Shown one piece after another: positions 54,858 to 64,000 of a stretch of DNA of 64,000 bases. The stretch comes from Dacryopinax spathularia (taxonomy: Eukaryota > Basidiomycota > Dacrymycetes > Dacrymycetales > Dacrymycetaceae). Below the pieces are notes generated by a model. That model had not been told where the DNA came from. It saw nothing but the letters and a program-made list of their open reading frames with translations, and did no database searches. A program made the translations under genes and the position numbers. Where the stretch lies: the NCBI GenBank assembly GCA_037974965.1, contig JBBPFI010000004.1, positions 1,178,001-1,242,000 of the forward strand. The letters run 5' to 3'. How positions within the stretch are numbered: the stretch's first letter is position 1; each line of letters opens with the position of its first letter.

Positions 54858-56731
54858 CTACACAGTAGCAGCCCCGAGCTGCTTAGCAGACTTGAGCCCC
54901 TCCGCTAAACTGCCTCCATCCCCCGCCCACCGGCCGAGCATGCTCAGCGTCCTCCCCAGCCCCTGATGCACCTCGACCTGGAAAGGCAAGAACGGCCATC
55001 TCTCCCCGTCTATCGACACGTTCCCCGTTTTTGCGAGCGGGATCGCGCGGTATGCGTGGACTTTAAAATAGTGCTGATCGGGCCGCCAGTATTGCTTGCC
55101 TTCCTCTGCGCCATCCATCGCGTTGAGCAGGTTTGCCCGGCTCGTCTGTGCATCCTCGTCAGTACCAGCTCCAATCTTGCAATAAAAGGGGAGAGCGTAC
55201 AGTTGTCTGTAAAACTAAGTCCAGACAGCCATCACTCGGCTCCGCAACCGGGAACTGCATAAAGTCCCTCGCCACGTAGGGTAACATCCCCCCACTACCA
55301 CTTCATCAGCAGCGCATCCAAACTTCTGCTCGCGAAGTCCACTCACTAAAGGTATATGATCTTCTCCGGAAACTCCACCCACCCATCATTATCCGTATCC
55401 CGCCACCTCAGCTCCGGCAACCCCTCACCCTCAGCTGGCATCCCGCCCTCAGGCACCGTAGACGGTTCGACGGGAGCGGTAGTCGCTTGCTGCTGCTGAG
55501 CGGCCTTTTGTGCGGCGTTGCGGGCGAGGAACAGTTCGGCCATCTTGTGTTTATCGGATTCGGCCACTTTCATCCAGACTTTTACGGGGCAGGGTTTCAT
55601 CTTCAGCGCTACATTCCCAATCAGCCCTCTCCTCACCAGGTACTATCCAACAGCCCCAGCACAAAGAGCGAGACATACCTCCCCTCACGAACCCGACGAT
55701 AAACCGCTTGTCACCCATCCAGCGCAGGTTCTCGGTCCCCAAGTCCAGGTCGGCCATCAGACCCAGTGTTTGTGAGATGAACGTGATCCTCCTTGTCGCG
55801 CCTTGGGTTATTGAAGCCAAGTCGATGGGCATGGGCTTGCCTTTGATGATATTCAGAGCAGCGAGGGCAACGTCTCTGCAGTCCTACCCGAACATATAAG
55901 CCCGAGTCCAGCCCAACCCAGAACGGCAAGGAGCACGGGACGCACCTTTGGCCCGATTAGTGACACTGTAAACGCGTTCCCGCTCCCAGCGGGTATGTGC
56001 GCTACGGGGAGATGTAGAGCTCTCCTAGCATCTTTATGCTTCGCAAGCCCGTTATACGTCTCGTAAGCCACTCCGTCTCCCGAACAGATAGCAATGGCGT
56101 CATAGGCGTCCACATCGAGCGTAGCGGCGAGTTCTTCGGCGTGGCCGCCGTGCGTTGTCACTGTCAGCCACAGAGAGGATTAGTTGGTGACGTAGGAGGA
56201 GGTGAGCGAGGGAGCGCACTGGTTACGTCCAGTTGGCATTTGGCGGCCTCGAACACTGGTTTGGCGCGGTGCTCCCATATGTGCTTGCCCTTGCCTTGTC
56301 CGCCAAAAGGATTGACGATCACTTTGATCCTTCGTCCAGGCACAACACCTGCAGACCACATCATCAGCACAAGCTAGGAGCGTAGCAAATTAGGTGTACG
56401 CACAGCCAGCAGCAGCCATCAACCTTCCCATCCAGACCTGCGCCAACTCCCCCTCTCCTTCCCTCGGTCTCCCCCTGATCCAAAGCACAACATGTTTCTT
56501 CTTCTTCAGCGCAAGCGTCGCAATGTGCGCCTCTCCACTCGGCAGCAGCTCAGCATGCAGGACATGCTTCAGCGCCGTACTGAGCTTCACGGCGTCTGGC
56601 TCGCCGCCTCGCCTACCGAGGGCGGAGACTTTGAACTCGTCGTCTGTGAACCATAGGACGGCTGGCTTGTCGTCCACAGTGAGGTGGAGCGAGTTGGAGA
56701 GGTTCCAGTCGGCGTCGGCGATGCTTGCCAT
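54858..56731 (-). CDS. LCB4: Sphingoid long-chain-base kinase (DAGK catalytic domain)
   Basis: Multi-exon gene (about seven exons) from ATG 56731 (MASIADADWNLSNSLHLTVD) to a stop at 54858. The nucleotide-binding motifs are RRIKVIVNPFGGQGKGKHIW, AICSGDGVAYETYNGL and HIPAGSGNAFTVSL. The C-terminal half has LGLMADLDLGTENLRWMGDK, GCLDLVLQT and QVEVHQGLGRTLSMLGRW. An insert (about 310-350) is Gln/Pro-rich (AAQQQQATTAPVEPSTVPEG). The enzyme phosphorylates sphingoid bases, controlling entry to the lyase pathway and stress signalling. One orthologue usually covers yeast LCB4 and LCB5 in basidiomycetes, so the symbol is provisional. It is divergent from the methyltransferase gene. Confidence 0.88.
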
Positions 56732-57259
56732 TGCTGGAGCGTTCACCGCTCTCCCTAGCAGACGTCGACGGTAGACCAGTGAGCCGTCGTCAAGCAGTCA
56801 ACGATGCTGCGGTTCGTCCTCTCCTCCCCAACCGCAGTAAAGAATCGCTCGTCCACGGTATTTCCCTGCACGTTCCCTGTACCGCGTTGGTCCCTAGCAC
56901 TTCTTGGCGTTGGCCGGATGCTATCGTAAAGTAATCGCCCAATCCGGCATCAATATCATCATCAGAACGAACCGAACGCGCGCCTTTGACGCGTTTGGGA
57001 ATTCCCGGAGTTTCGGCTTCGGACTTTGGCGGAGTGGTTCGGGCCGAGGGGGACGTGATTGTTACCCCACTCTGCTGGGGTCGATGGCGTGAGGCGACGT
57101 TATATATAACTCCTCCTTCGAGCTTGGGTTGCTGATCCGCTCTCTTGCTCCTACTTATCTGGCAAGGTGGTTGCTGTCGTTGATTTCCCCCAGCTACCTT
57201 GCTAGACCTAGCTCTAACGTTCTCTACCGGATCAACTTGCTCTACCGCACACAACAAGC
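56732..57259. promoter_or_regulatory. Divergent LCB kinase/methyltransferase promoter
   Basis: 528 bp between divergent starts. It includes ACGTTATATATAACTC at about 57096-57111, a symmetric TATA-like sequence usable in either direction, 150 bp from the methyltransferase ATG. Confidence 0.5.
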
Positions 57260-58467
57260 ATGGCCAGCACGCTCAAACAGCTCGGGTCGAAAGTGCACGA
57301 GGTCGCCCAGCGCGGGTTTGGCAAAGGCACCAACGAGCTGTACGACAAGGCCAGGCCCTCTTTTCCCCTCTCGGCGATAGACAAGATATGGGAGGCTCTG
57401 CCCGAGCGGACCGCGCCTTTGAACATCCTCGAGTGCGTCCCCTACCTCTAGCCCCTGCCCCTGCCTACTTGGAGTAGGAGCGATGCTGACCCCTTTGCTG
57501 GTAGGATGGGCGCCGGCACAGGCCTATTCACGCGCTCCCTGCTCGCCCACCCCAAGTTCGCCCAGCACACGGGTACCCTCCTGGCCACCGACCCCTCCGA
57601 GGGGATGAGAAGCGTGTTCGTCCAGCGGCTCGCGCATGAGCCGCGTGTGAGGTGCGAGGAGGGCACGTTTGACTCTTTGCCGGCGGAGGATGGGTGGGCG
57701 GATCTGGTCGTTGCGGCTCAGGCGTGGCATTGGTGTCCGGATCATGATAAGGCGCTGGTGCGTTCTATTCTCATTTGAAGGTGTCCCGGCGTTTTCCGTG
57801 TTTGGAGGTTCTATGCGGGGTATTCGGACCTTGCGCGTTCCTGTACTCTGCGCTGTTCTCATCCTCATCCTTTCCCACCATGGCCTAATTCATCCCCTTC
57901 CCCACCATCCCCCCATGCGTACTTACTCCATCTACCCACCGTGCACAATTCCCGTCCCCTTCCTCGTGTTTCTCTCGTCGACCTCCTTCCTCTCCTGCCC
58001 AATACCCTTCCTGATACCCCTCACCGCAGACGGAAATCCACCGCGTCCTCCGCCCGAACGGCATCCTCGCCCTCATCTGGAACCTCGAAGACCGCCATCG
58101 CGCCCAATGGGTCGCCGACCTGCGCGACACCTACGAGCCGTACGAAGCCGGCACGCCCCAATTCCGGCTCGGTCTCTGGCGGGCCACATTCACCTGCCCG
58201 ACCTACCTCAAGTACTTCGAGAAAGAGCAGGAGAGCGAAGTGGAGCATGTTGTTCCTACTACCGAGGGGGCGGTGGTGGATCGGGTGTTTAGTAAGAGTT
58301 ATATGACCTCGCTGGGGGGTGAGGAGAGGGAGAAGGTTAGGAGACAGATTGAGGGAATCGTTAGCAGGGGTGAGGGGAGGGTGTGGATCGATAAGGATAA
58401 GGGCGTGTTTGAGTATCCGTATAAGACGTATGTGGTTACGTGTAGGTTGAAGGGGGATGCGAAGTAG
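57260..58467 (+). CDS. SAM-dependent methyltransferase (type 11)
   Basis: Three exons, 57260-57432, 57505-57757 and 58030-58467, encode 287 residues. Motif I is NILEMGAGTGLFTRSLL; then TLLATDPSEGMRSVFVQRL, WADLVVAAQAWHWCPDHD and TEIHRVLRPNGILALIWNLE. The AQAWHW and RVLRPNG pair is typical of the fungal Crg1/YHR209W group, small-molecule methyltransferases of unknown or lipid-related substrate. Intron 2 is long for this window (272 nt) and pyrimidine-rich. Confidence 0.9.
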
Positions 58468-59228
58468 AGATGAAGGGCGATTGTTGTACATAGAATAAGA
58501 AATGCGAGGAAATGCAATTTCGGGTCTTACTACGGCGCAGCGGGAAGCGTGCGGAGATGATTAGAGGCAGAAGCAGCCCCGTCGGAGCGCGGACTTGAAG
58601 CACACTCGGACAGGATAAACCCATTAACAGAATCCCATTTGCAGACATCTACGAGCTCCCTCACCCGAGCGCACAAGCCCCACCCATCACCCCGACCAGA
58701 GAGGTGGCAGGCCAAAGGTTCGCGCCCGAGCTCGAGAGACAGACAGACAGAAGCATAACACAAAGAAAGCAGAAGCAGGATGAAAGGGGAGAGGGAGGAA
58801 ACTAGAGAGACAAGAGCCGTTATGTATAGCACACATTACTGCAGCGATATATGGGGAATATACCTGATTGGAGGCGAGGAGAGAAAGAGGGAATGGAGAG
58901 ATGGAGAGATTGGTGGTGGAGCTATACAGTGGTGACGTTAGGAGAAGATACAGCTGTACAGATTGTTTGCTGGTCGAGAGGAGCCAGCGGTGTGGAGCCG
59001 AGAGGCGAGAGGCGAGACGTAGGCAGAGGCCAGAGTAGTGGGTGTGGTGGGGTTTGCAGCGTTGTAATGTGTGCTAATATAACAGATTGACGACGACGAC
59101 GAGACCGGAAGAAAAAAGCGTTGAGAGGTGACAGAGCAGCGAGGTTCAGGGAGCTGATGTGGCGTACTGGGCTGCTGGGGAGCAGAAGCAGAGGCGGGCG
59201 TTGACAGTTTTCGTAGGTTTGATACTGG
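58468..59228. other. Convergent 3' region
   Basis: 761 bp between two convergent stop codons, with GA-rich runs near 58870-58920. Nothing else is seen. Confidence 0.4.
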
Positions 59229-60155
59229 TTAGTAGACGACGGCGTCGTAGTGCGGCGAGCTGGGCCAGGCGAACTCGTACGGTGACGACGGAGGGTATAT
59301 GCCATATCCGGGCGGAAGCACGGATATATGCTGTGCGTATTCCGATCGCTCGGGCTTCTCGAGCCCGACTGCATTCGCAGCAGCGTTCGCAGCGGCAGAG
59401 ACGGCGGCTCCAAGATCGACATCCGAGAACAACGTCACGAGGTTGACTTTCTCCGAGCCATCGTCATAGTCGTCCCACGCGTCAGCGGCAAAACTGTCAG
59501 GCAGCGGCGGGGGGTAGACGGCGGATGCTTGCTGAGTGCGGGCAGGCTGAGGTTGAGGAGAGTACGAGTAGGGCGGCGGTGGTGGGTAGAAGAACTCTTC
59601 CAGGCTTGGGTAGCCGTCAGAGCCAGCCTCGGAGATTGTGCCGTCCGAGCTGGAGTCCCCCTCATGTGCAGGGTGGACAGTGACCATCGACGCGACCTCT
59701 TCCTCATCCTCCATCTCCGAGTCTAATCCATCAAGGACGTCCTGGAACCAACGCTCTTCGTTCTGTAGCGCGTCATCCCCGAAAGGGGGTAGCTGTATCG
59801 GTGGAGAGACGACAATCTCCGGGAGTTGCTGCGCATATACTGAGGGTCGTGGCGGGGACGGAGCGCGCGACGTGGCCGCAGACGCGGTCGCAGCAGCCTG
59901 CATAGCGCCCTGGATCAGGATAACCTTGCGCAACTCGATGCTATCGCGAGTAGCAGCCTCGTTCGCAGCAGCAGCGAGCTTGCGCCGCGAGATACGTGCG
60001 ATCGTTGTCGGGTCCATCAGTGGCGGAGCGGGTGCGGCCTTGGGTGACGGGGATCGGGAGCGTTCGAGGTCTGACGAAGAGTGCGGCGGGGATGATGAGC
60101 GCGAACGACGGGGAGCGAGCTTGCTCAGAAGGTGCAGGTTGAGTGAGGCGGACAT
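59229..60155 (-). CDS. Disordered Pro/Ala/Ser-rich protein, unknown
   Basis: Single exon of 308 residues from ATG 60155 (MSASLNLHLLSKLAPRRSRS). The start is Arg/Ser-rich, followed by a helical Ala-rich segment (ISRRKLAAAANEAATRDSIE). An acidic segment (DGLDSEMEDEEEVASMV), Pro/Tyr-rich stretches (PPPPPYSYSPQP) and GYGIYPPSSPYEFAWPSSPH end the protein. PPPPPY could serve as a PPxY-type WW ligand (inference). No family is recognised. The even codon use and lack of introns favour a real gene. Confidence 0.6.
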   Translation of the reverse strand: MSASLNLHLLSKLAPRRSRSSSPPHSSSDLERSRSPSPKAAPAPPLMDPTTIARISRRKLAAAANEAATRDSIELRKVILIQGAMQAAATASAATSRAPSPPRPSVYAQQLPEIVVSPPIQLPPFGDDALQNEERWFQDVLDGLDSEMEDEEEVASMVTVHPAHEGDSSSDGTISEAGSDGYPSLEEFFYPPPPPYSYSPQPQPARTQQASAVYPPPLPDSFAADAWDDYDDGSEKVNLVTLFSDVDLGAAVSAAANAAANAVGLEKPERSEYAQHISVLPPGYGIYPPSSPYEFAWPSSPHYDAVVY

Positions 60156-61969
60156 GATGGTCGTTGTCACTTGTGAGGTAGGTGTGTGGTTGGGGGGACA
60201 GTAACAGTCCAGGTGGCGATGGGACGGGATTGATAAGGTTGTTACGGGAGTGCGGAGGACGTGGGATGACTATGTCCAGAAGCGGTCAGAAGGTTGATGT
60301 GTGATGGGCGGGATAACAAGTCGACGGTTTGATCCGGACAAGGCGGCGTTCGGCGATGTTGGTTGGTTGATTTGGTTCAGGTGTGTATACGGTCTACGAC
60401 GTACGGCTCGAACAGCAGTCTCTCGCGCGTGGAGTCGGGTGCCAGGTGCATGGTCACGCAGATGCAGATGCTAGCCAGGGATATGGAAATATACCCAAGG
60501 CGGGGCAAATGGGGGTAAATATCTCTTAAGGGGGGGGAAGAGATAATTAGAACATGCTTGCTGTCTGTCGAGGAGGGTGGGGAGGCGGTGGTGAGAGAGG
60601 AGGCGAGAGTGGGGTGAGGAGTGAAGAGTCTTTATCAGGGAGGAGGGAGGAGTCAGGCCCGAGGTCGAGTCGTGATGCGGGTGCGGTGTGCGTGTGTGTG
60701 TCGGTGTTGCGTGCGGTCGCGCGAGCGGTGGGTGATGAGCGAAGAGGGGGCGACCGAGTCAAATGGAACCAGATTTCACAGCCCGAACAGTCCGAACATA
60801 AGCAGAACGGAAGCACATCCGCCTCCGATCAAGGAGAACAGCAAAGGCCGCCTTGCGTGTCCGGCTTGTGATTGGCCCAAACCCCACTTCTCCGAGTCGG
60901 CACCAGTCACCTCCCCGCGCCGCCGCGGCGACAGGCCAAAGACGTGATGACCGCACCGCACCGGTCTGGATCGGGGGCAATGACGGAATGAAAGCGCGAA
61001 CCCGCAAAAGGATGGCGACCTCCCCTCTTCTCATCATCCAGCAAGACGGCGCAATTCAGTTGCGACTCGAAAGGCTGGCCAAACGGGCGCTTCTTTCTGT
61101 CAGCCGCCCGGCCGCTCCAAGCAAAGGTCAGGAATATTGACGTCGGCCTACGACACCATCTCTCCCCGCGTATACCCACCTTAATTCTGGACGGGCGCTC
61201 AAGTAGTGACGCCTTTGGAGCCCGCCTGCTCGTAATCAGATCAGTAGTGCTACTGATAAACATGATCACGGGAACCCATTACGCGCGGTTGCATGCCAAC
61301 AGGATCACCTGCCAGGAGGGCGGTGAGCCGAGAGTACTATGTAGTAGTACTATAGGAGGCGATATCCCCTAACTCTCCGCACATTTCGCGGGATCGCACT
61401 ACAGTATGCGACGTGCGATTACACCACCCCTTTCGCCCCTTTCGCCCGATAACATAACCCCGCTTCTAAAGCTTCCTTAACTTCCCCACACCCACAACGC
61501 GGGATATCTACCGATACCTTCGCTACCGATAACATAACCCCTCACTGAAAGTAATCAATTACATACTCGACCTGTCAAGCAGAGACCAATCTATTCGCAT
61601 ACAGAAGTGGAACGGAATCCATGTGTGGGATAGACAGGGGCCTCTGCTGCGCGCCGAGCTCCTGGATGGATTGATGGTTGATTAGCGCTTGCACGTCTGA
61701 TTCCCTTTAACCCCCTTATCTCGCCGCTTTCGGCTTTCCGCTCTGCCGTGTTAGGGGCTCGTCTCGAACTGGCAGTCATGAGGGCGCTCAGGCTCCGGTC
61801 TTGCCGGTATGTTTGGCTTGCTAAACTGAGAGTAATCGCCCGTTCTCTAAGTGGAAGACAGAGTATACTGGCATGAATGTTGCTGATGTTGTGGGATGTG
61901 TTACTAGGATTAGAAGAATGCAAGCAAGCTGTCCGCTTCCGCCGAAGGATGCAGTGTAAGGTAGTAAGA
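60156..61969. other. 1.8-kb intergenic region
   Basis: It lies upstream of the disordered-protein gene and downstream of CDC27. It includes a GATAACATAACCCC word twice (about 61449 and 61529) and the tract TAGTAGTACTATA (about 61341). Overlapping purine-rich ORFs at 60550-60950 lack coding features. I support nothing functional. Confidence 0.4.
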
Positions 61970-64000
61970 CTAAGGCATATCCTCCACGTCCATCGTTGAC
62001 ACCTCGGCCATGCTCACGCTCACGTTCATGCTCGTATCCTGTCCTGCCCGAGTCGACCCGCTTCCTCCCGGTGCTGCTCCCCCTCGCCTGCCTTCGCCTT
62101 CGTCTGCTTGGTCATCTTCCACCCCCTGGCCGGCCTCGAGCAGCGCTTTGATCGCCGGACCCAGCTTGTGTTCCAAGTCTTGTGCGATCGCTAGCGTTCG
62201 AGTGGCTTCGGTCCTGTCACCCAGAAGCAAGTACACACGGCCGAGCGTGTACGCGACATTCGCTTCCTCTGGCACCGTATCCCGGAGGGTGAGCAAATCC
62301 CGCAGAGCATCCTATGCGGGCCGAGCGTCAACTCGGTACTTTTATGGAACGTAGAGCTGTGCAGGCTGAGCTCACCTGATAACGCTGCAGTTCTACCAGG
62401 ACCTTCGCACGGCGGAAAAGGACCATGGCGCTTGTCGGCGCTAGCGCGTGGGCGGCGTCGTACACCTTCAGAGCGTTTTCCCGCTGGCCGCGCTTTTCCA
62501 GTACCTAGGGTTGGGGAACGAAGATAGGACCAGCATAGCAGCGTTGATAAGGGACCGTGAGCCGTTCGGAAACCGGCGATCAGTGCGCCAGCAAGGGTCG
62601 AGAACACGCACCGCGAACGTTGAAGAAGAATGCGGGGGTCGCGATGCAGTCGCAAGAAGCAATTAGGTTCCGTGGAGGAATGCAAAGCGAAATGATCATA
62701 TCAAAGAAGCAGAGCAGATAATAATAACAGAACACAGTCAGTTTGAGTCAAATCGCCATGGGAAGAGAAGGACGAACCGTGCCAACGCAGCAGACCAGAA
62801 CTGCGTTCGAGGGATTCAGATCCACGGCCTTCCGGAAATGGTACTCGGCCATGCGGAACTTCATCTGCTTGAGGTACGCGCGTCCCAGCCCATACCTGCG
62901 ATAAGGGACAGTCGATCATGAGTCCAACGACGATCGGGACGAGCACAAAGGCCGATAGAATCTCACCATGCATTGTAGTGCCGCTGATCCGTTCGTACAG
63001 CAGTCTGAAAGAATGCCAGGGCCTTCTCCGTCTCATCGGTAGCGAGGGCCTCGTGTCCACTGAGGGTGTATGCGTACGCAAAATGAGGCGCACATCGCGC
63101 AGCTCGTCGGAAGCATGTCTGGGCATGAGCGTGTTCTTTCTTCAACGAAAAGCAGTTGCCGACCGCAACCCAGGCTTGCGGTGAACGGGAGTCTGATGCT
63201 ACAAGTTCTTGGGCAAGAAACGATAAGGCCACCTCCCGCGATAAGTGCCATAGTAGAGTCGAGTAGATTTCCATGTCTTCCTGTCGATGAGGGTCCATAA
63301 GCCGAGCCATCTGGAAAGCTCGCTCGGCCTGAGAAATGATCACTAGGAATTCCTGCCGGAGAGCAGAGCAATGCGCACGCTATGATAGTTTGTCATCTCA
63401 TACTTCGCCCTCCCGATCAAGCAATACACCCAAGCACATCTCTGCTGAGACTCCGGCAGTTTATCCAGCTCCTCCAAGCATTCACTACATCGATAGTTCG
63501 CAAGTGCTCGTACAGCTTTGGCCATGATCTTCAGGATTTCCCAGATCCAGTTGTCCGCCTCCTCTTTGTCCACCTGTTCTTGGTGTATCTGATCGGCGGC
63601 GTTCCACATCGTGTTGCGCATCGCAAATGCGTCGACGGGCGGTGAAGCGGCTGAATGAGATGACGGAGAGTACGCATCCGGCTCTCGAGCTTCGTCAATG
63701 CGAGCTGGGGGCTCCTTGGACACTGTTCGACCAGGTATTCGTTTGGACCGTTGCTGTAACGGAGGTGGAGGTGGCTTCTGCGCATTGTTGGCAACAGGAG
63801 CCACAGCTTAGCCCAAACCTCGTACCTTCACAGGCTGTTGTTGCTTTGTTAATGTGCTGGCCAGCCGGGTACTCCGGCGTGGTGGGGGATCCACACTCGT
63901 TGATCGCGATGACGACCCCTGCCATACACGTGCTCAGTTATAGACTGATGAAGCCTTCATTCGTTTTGTGCTCACTTTACGCGCTTCCTGCGCGGTGGGC
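61970..64000 (-). CDS. CDC27: APC/C subunit Cdc27 (APC3), 5' end beyond the right edge
   Basis: The C-terminal TPR superhelix reads leftward: AERAFQMARLMDPHRQEDME, YSTLLWHLSREVALSFLAQE, SPQAWVAVGNCFSLKKEHAH, PHFAYAYTLSGHEALATDET, HYNAWYGLGRAYLKQMKFRM, EYHFRKAVDLNPSNAVL, VLEKRGQRENALKVYDAAHA, then EANVAYTLGRVYLLLGDRTE and a disordered end with DMEDMP-like residues. Upstream is a linker (KPPPPPLQQRSKRIPGRTVS). The WVAVGNCFSLKKEH and NAWYGLGRAYLKQ blocks are diagnostic. Cdc27 binds Cdc20/Cdh1 IR tails in the anaphase-promoting complex. Several short introns interrupt the part present, and the N-terminus is missing. Confidence 0.92.

Noticed and set aside
1-64000. tRNA, rRNA or LTR elements
   Set aside because: I looked for cloverleaf arms with GTTCGAATC-like boxes, for rRNA-like blocks and for paired long direct repeats with reverse-transcriptase motifs, and found none I could support by eye; a dedicated tRNA scan would be decisive.

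Overview
The window is nuclear DNA of a fungus, almost certainly a basidiomycete and most likely an Agaricomycotina yeast of the Tremellomycetes type (inference). The reasons are dense genes on both strands, GC-rich coding DNA, many 45-130 nt introns with gtgcgt/gtacgt donors and CTAAC-like branch sites, and fungal orthologues (DCN1, CIA2, SRV2/CAP, MOG1, TOP3, HNT3, CRM1, CHZ1, CDC27). I assembled 27 genes by reading splice junctions; most have 2-9 exons. I saw no rRNA, tRNA, CRISPR array or LTR element.

Layout. 1-8.7 kb: an arrestin-like gene cut by the left edge, a small membrane protein, DCN1 (cullin neddylation), CIA2 (cytosolic Fe-S assembly) and a DUF7330-like gene. 9.6-10.7 kb: two non-autonomous terminal-inverted-repeat (TIR) elements 48 bp apart, with 9- and 10-bp target duplications; a third, younger relative lies at 33.26-33.83 kb. 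11.5-14.2 kb: a small doubtful gene and SRV2/CAP. 14.36-25.18 kb: a 10.8-kb accessory element described below. 25.4-40 kb: MOG1, an unknown gene, TOP3 and HNT3 (head to head), a dienelactone hydrolase and CRM1. 40-45 kb: a tandem pair of vanillyl-alcohol-oxidase-like flavoenzymes. 45-64 kb: a Gfo/Idh/MocA oxidoreductase, a small gene, a thioredoxin-PITH protein, a 3-kb gene-poor stretch, CHZ1, a long-chain-base kinase, a methyltransferase, an unknown gene, and CDC27 cut by the right edge.

The most notable object is the 10.8-kb element between SRV2/CAP and MOG1. Its ends are 47-bp inverted repeats (40/47 identical), each containing a perfect 9-bp-stem hairpin whose sequence differs between the ends by a compensatory base-pair change. 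It carries a five-exon KDZ-type (Kyakuja-Dileera-Zisupton) transposase gene with CxC5 and CxC6 cysteine clusters, plus three passenger genes: one with a GRF-like zinc finger and a cysteine cluster, and two unknown genes sharing a divergent promoter. A 15-bp minisatellite is scattered through it on both strands, in a leader, in introns and in coding sequence, and was not seen elsewhere in the window. A separate 25-bp repeat starting with a consensus 5' splice site occurs four times. Removing the element would leave a spacer of about 334 bp between the divergently transcribed SRV2 and MOG1, so it appears to have split a shared promoter.
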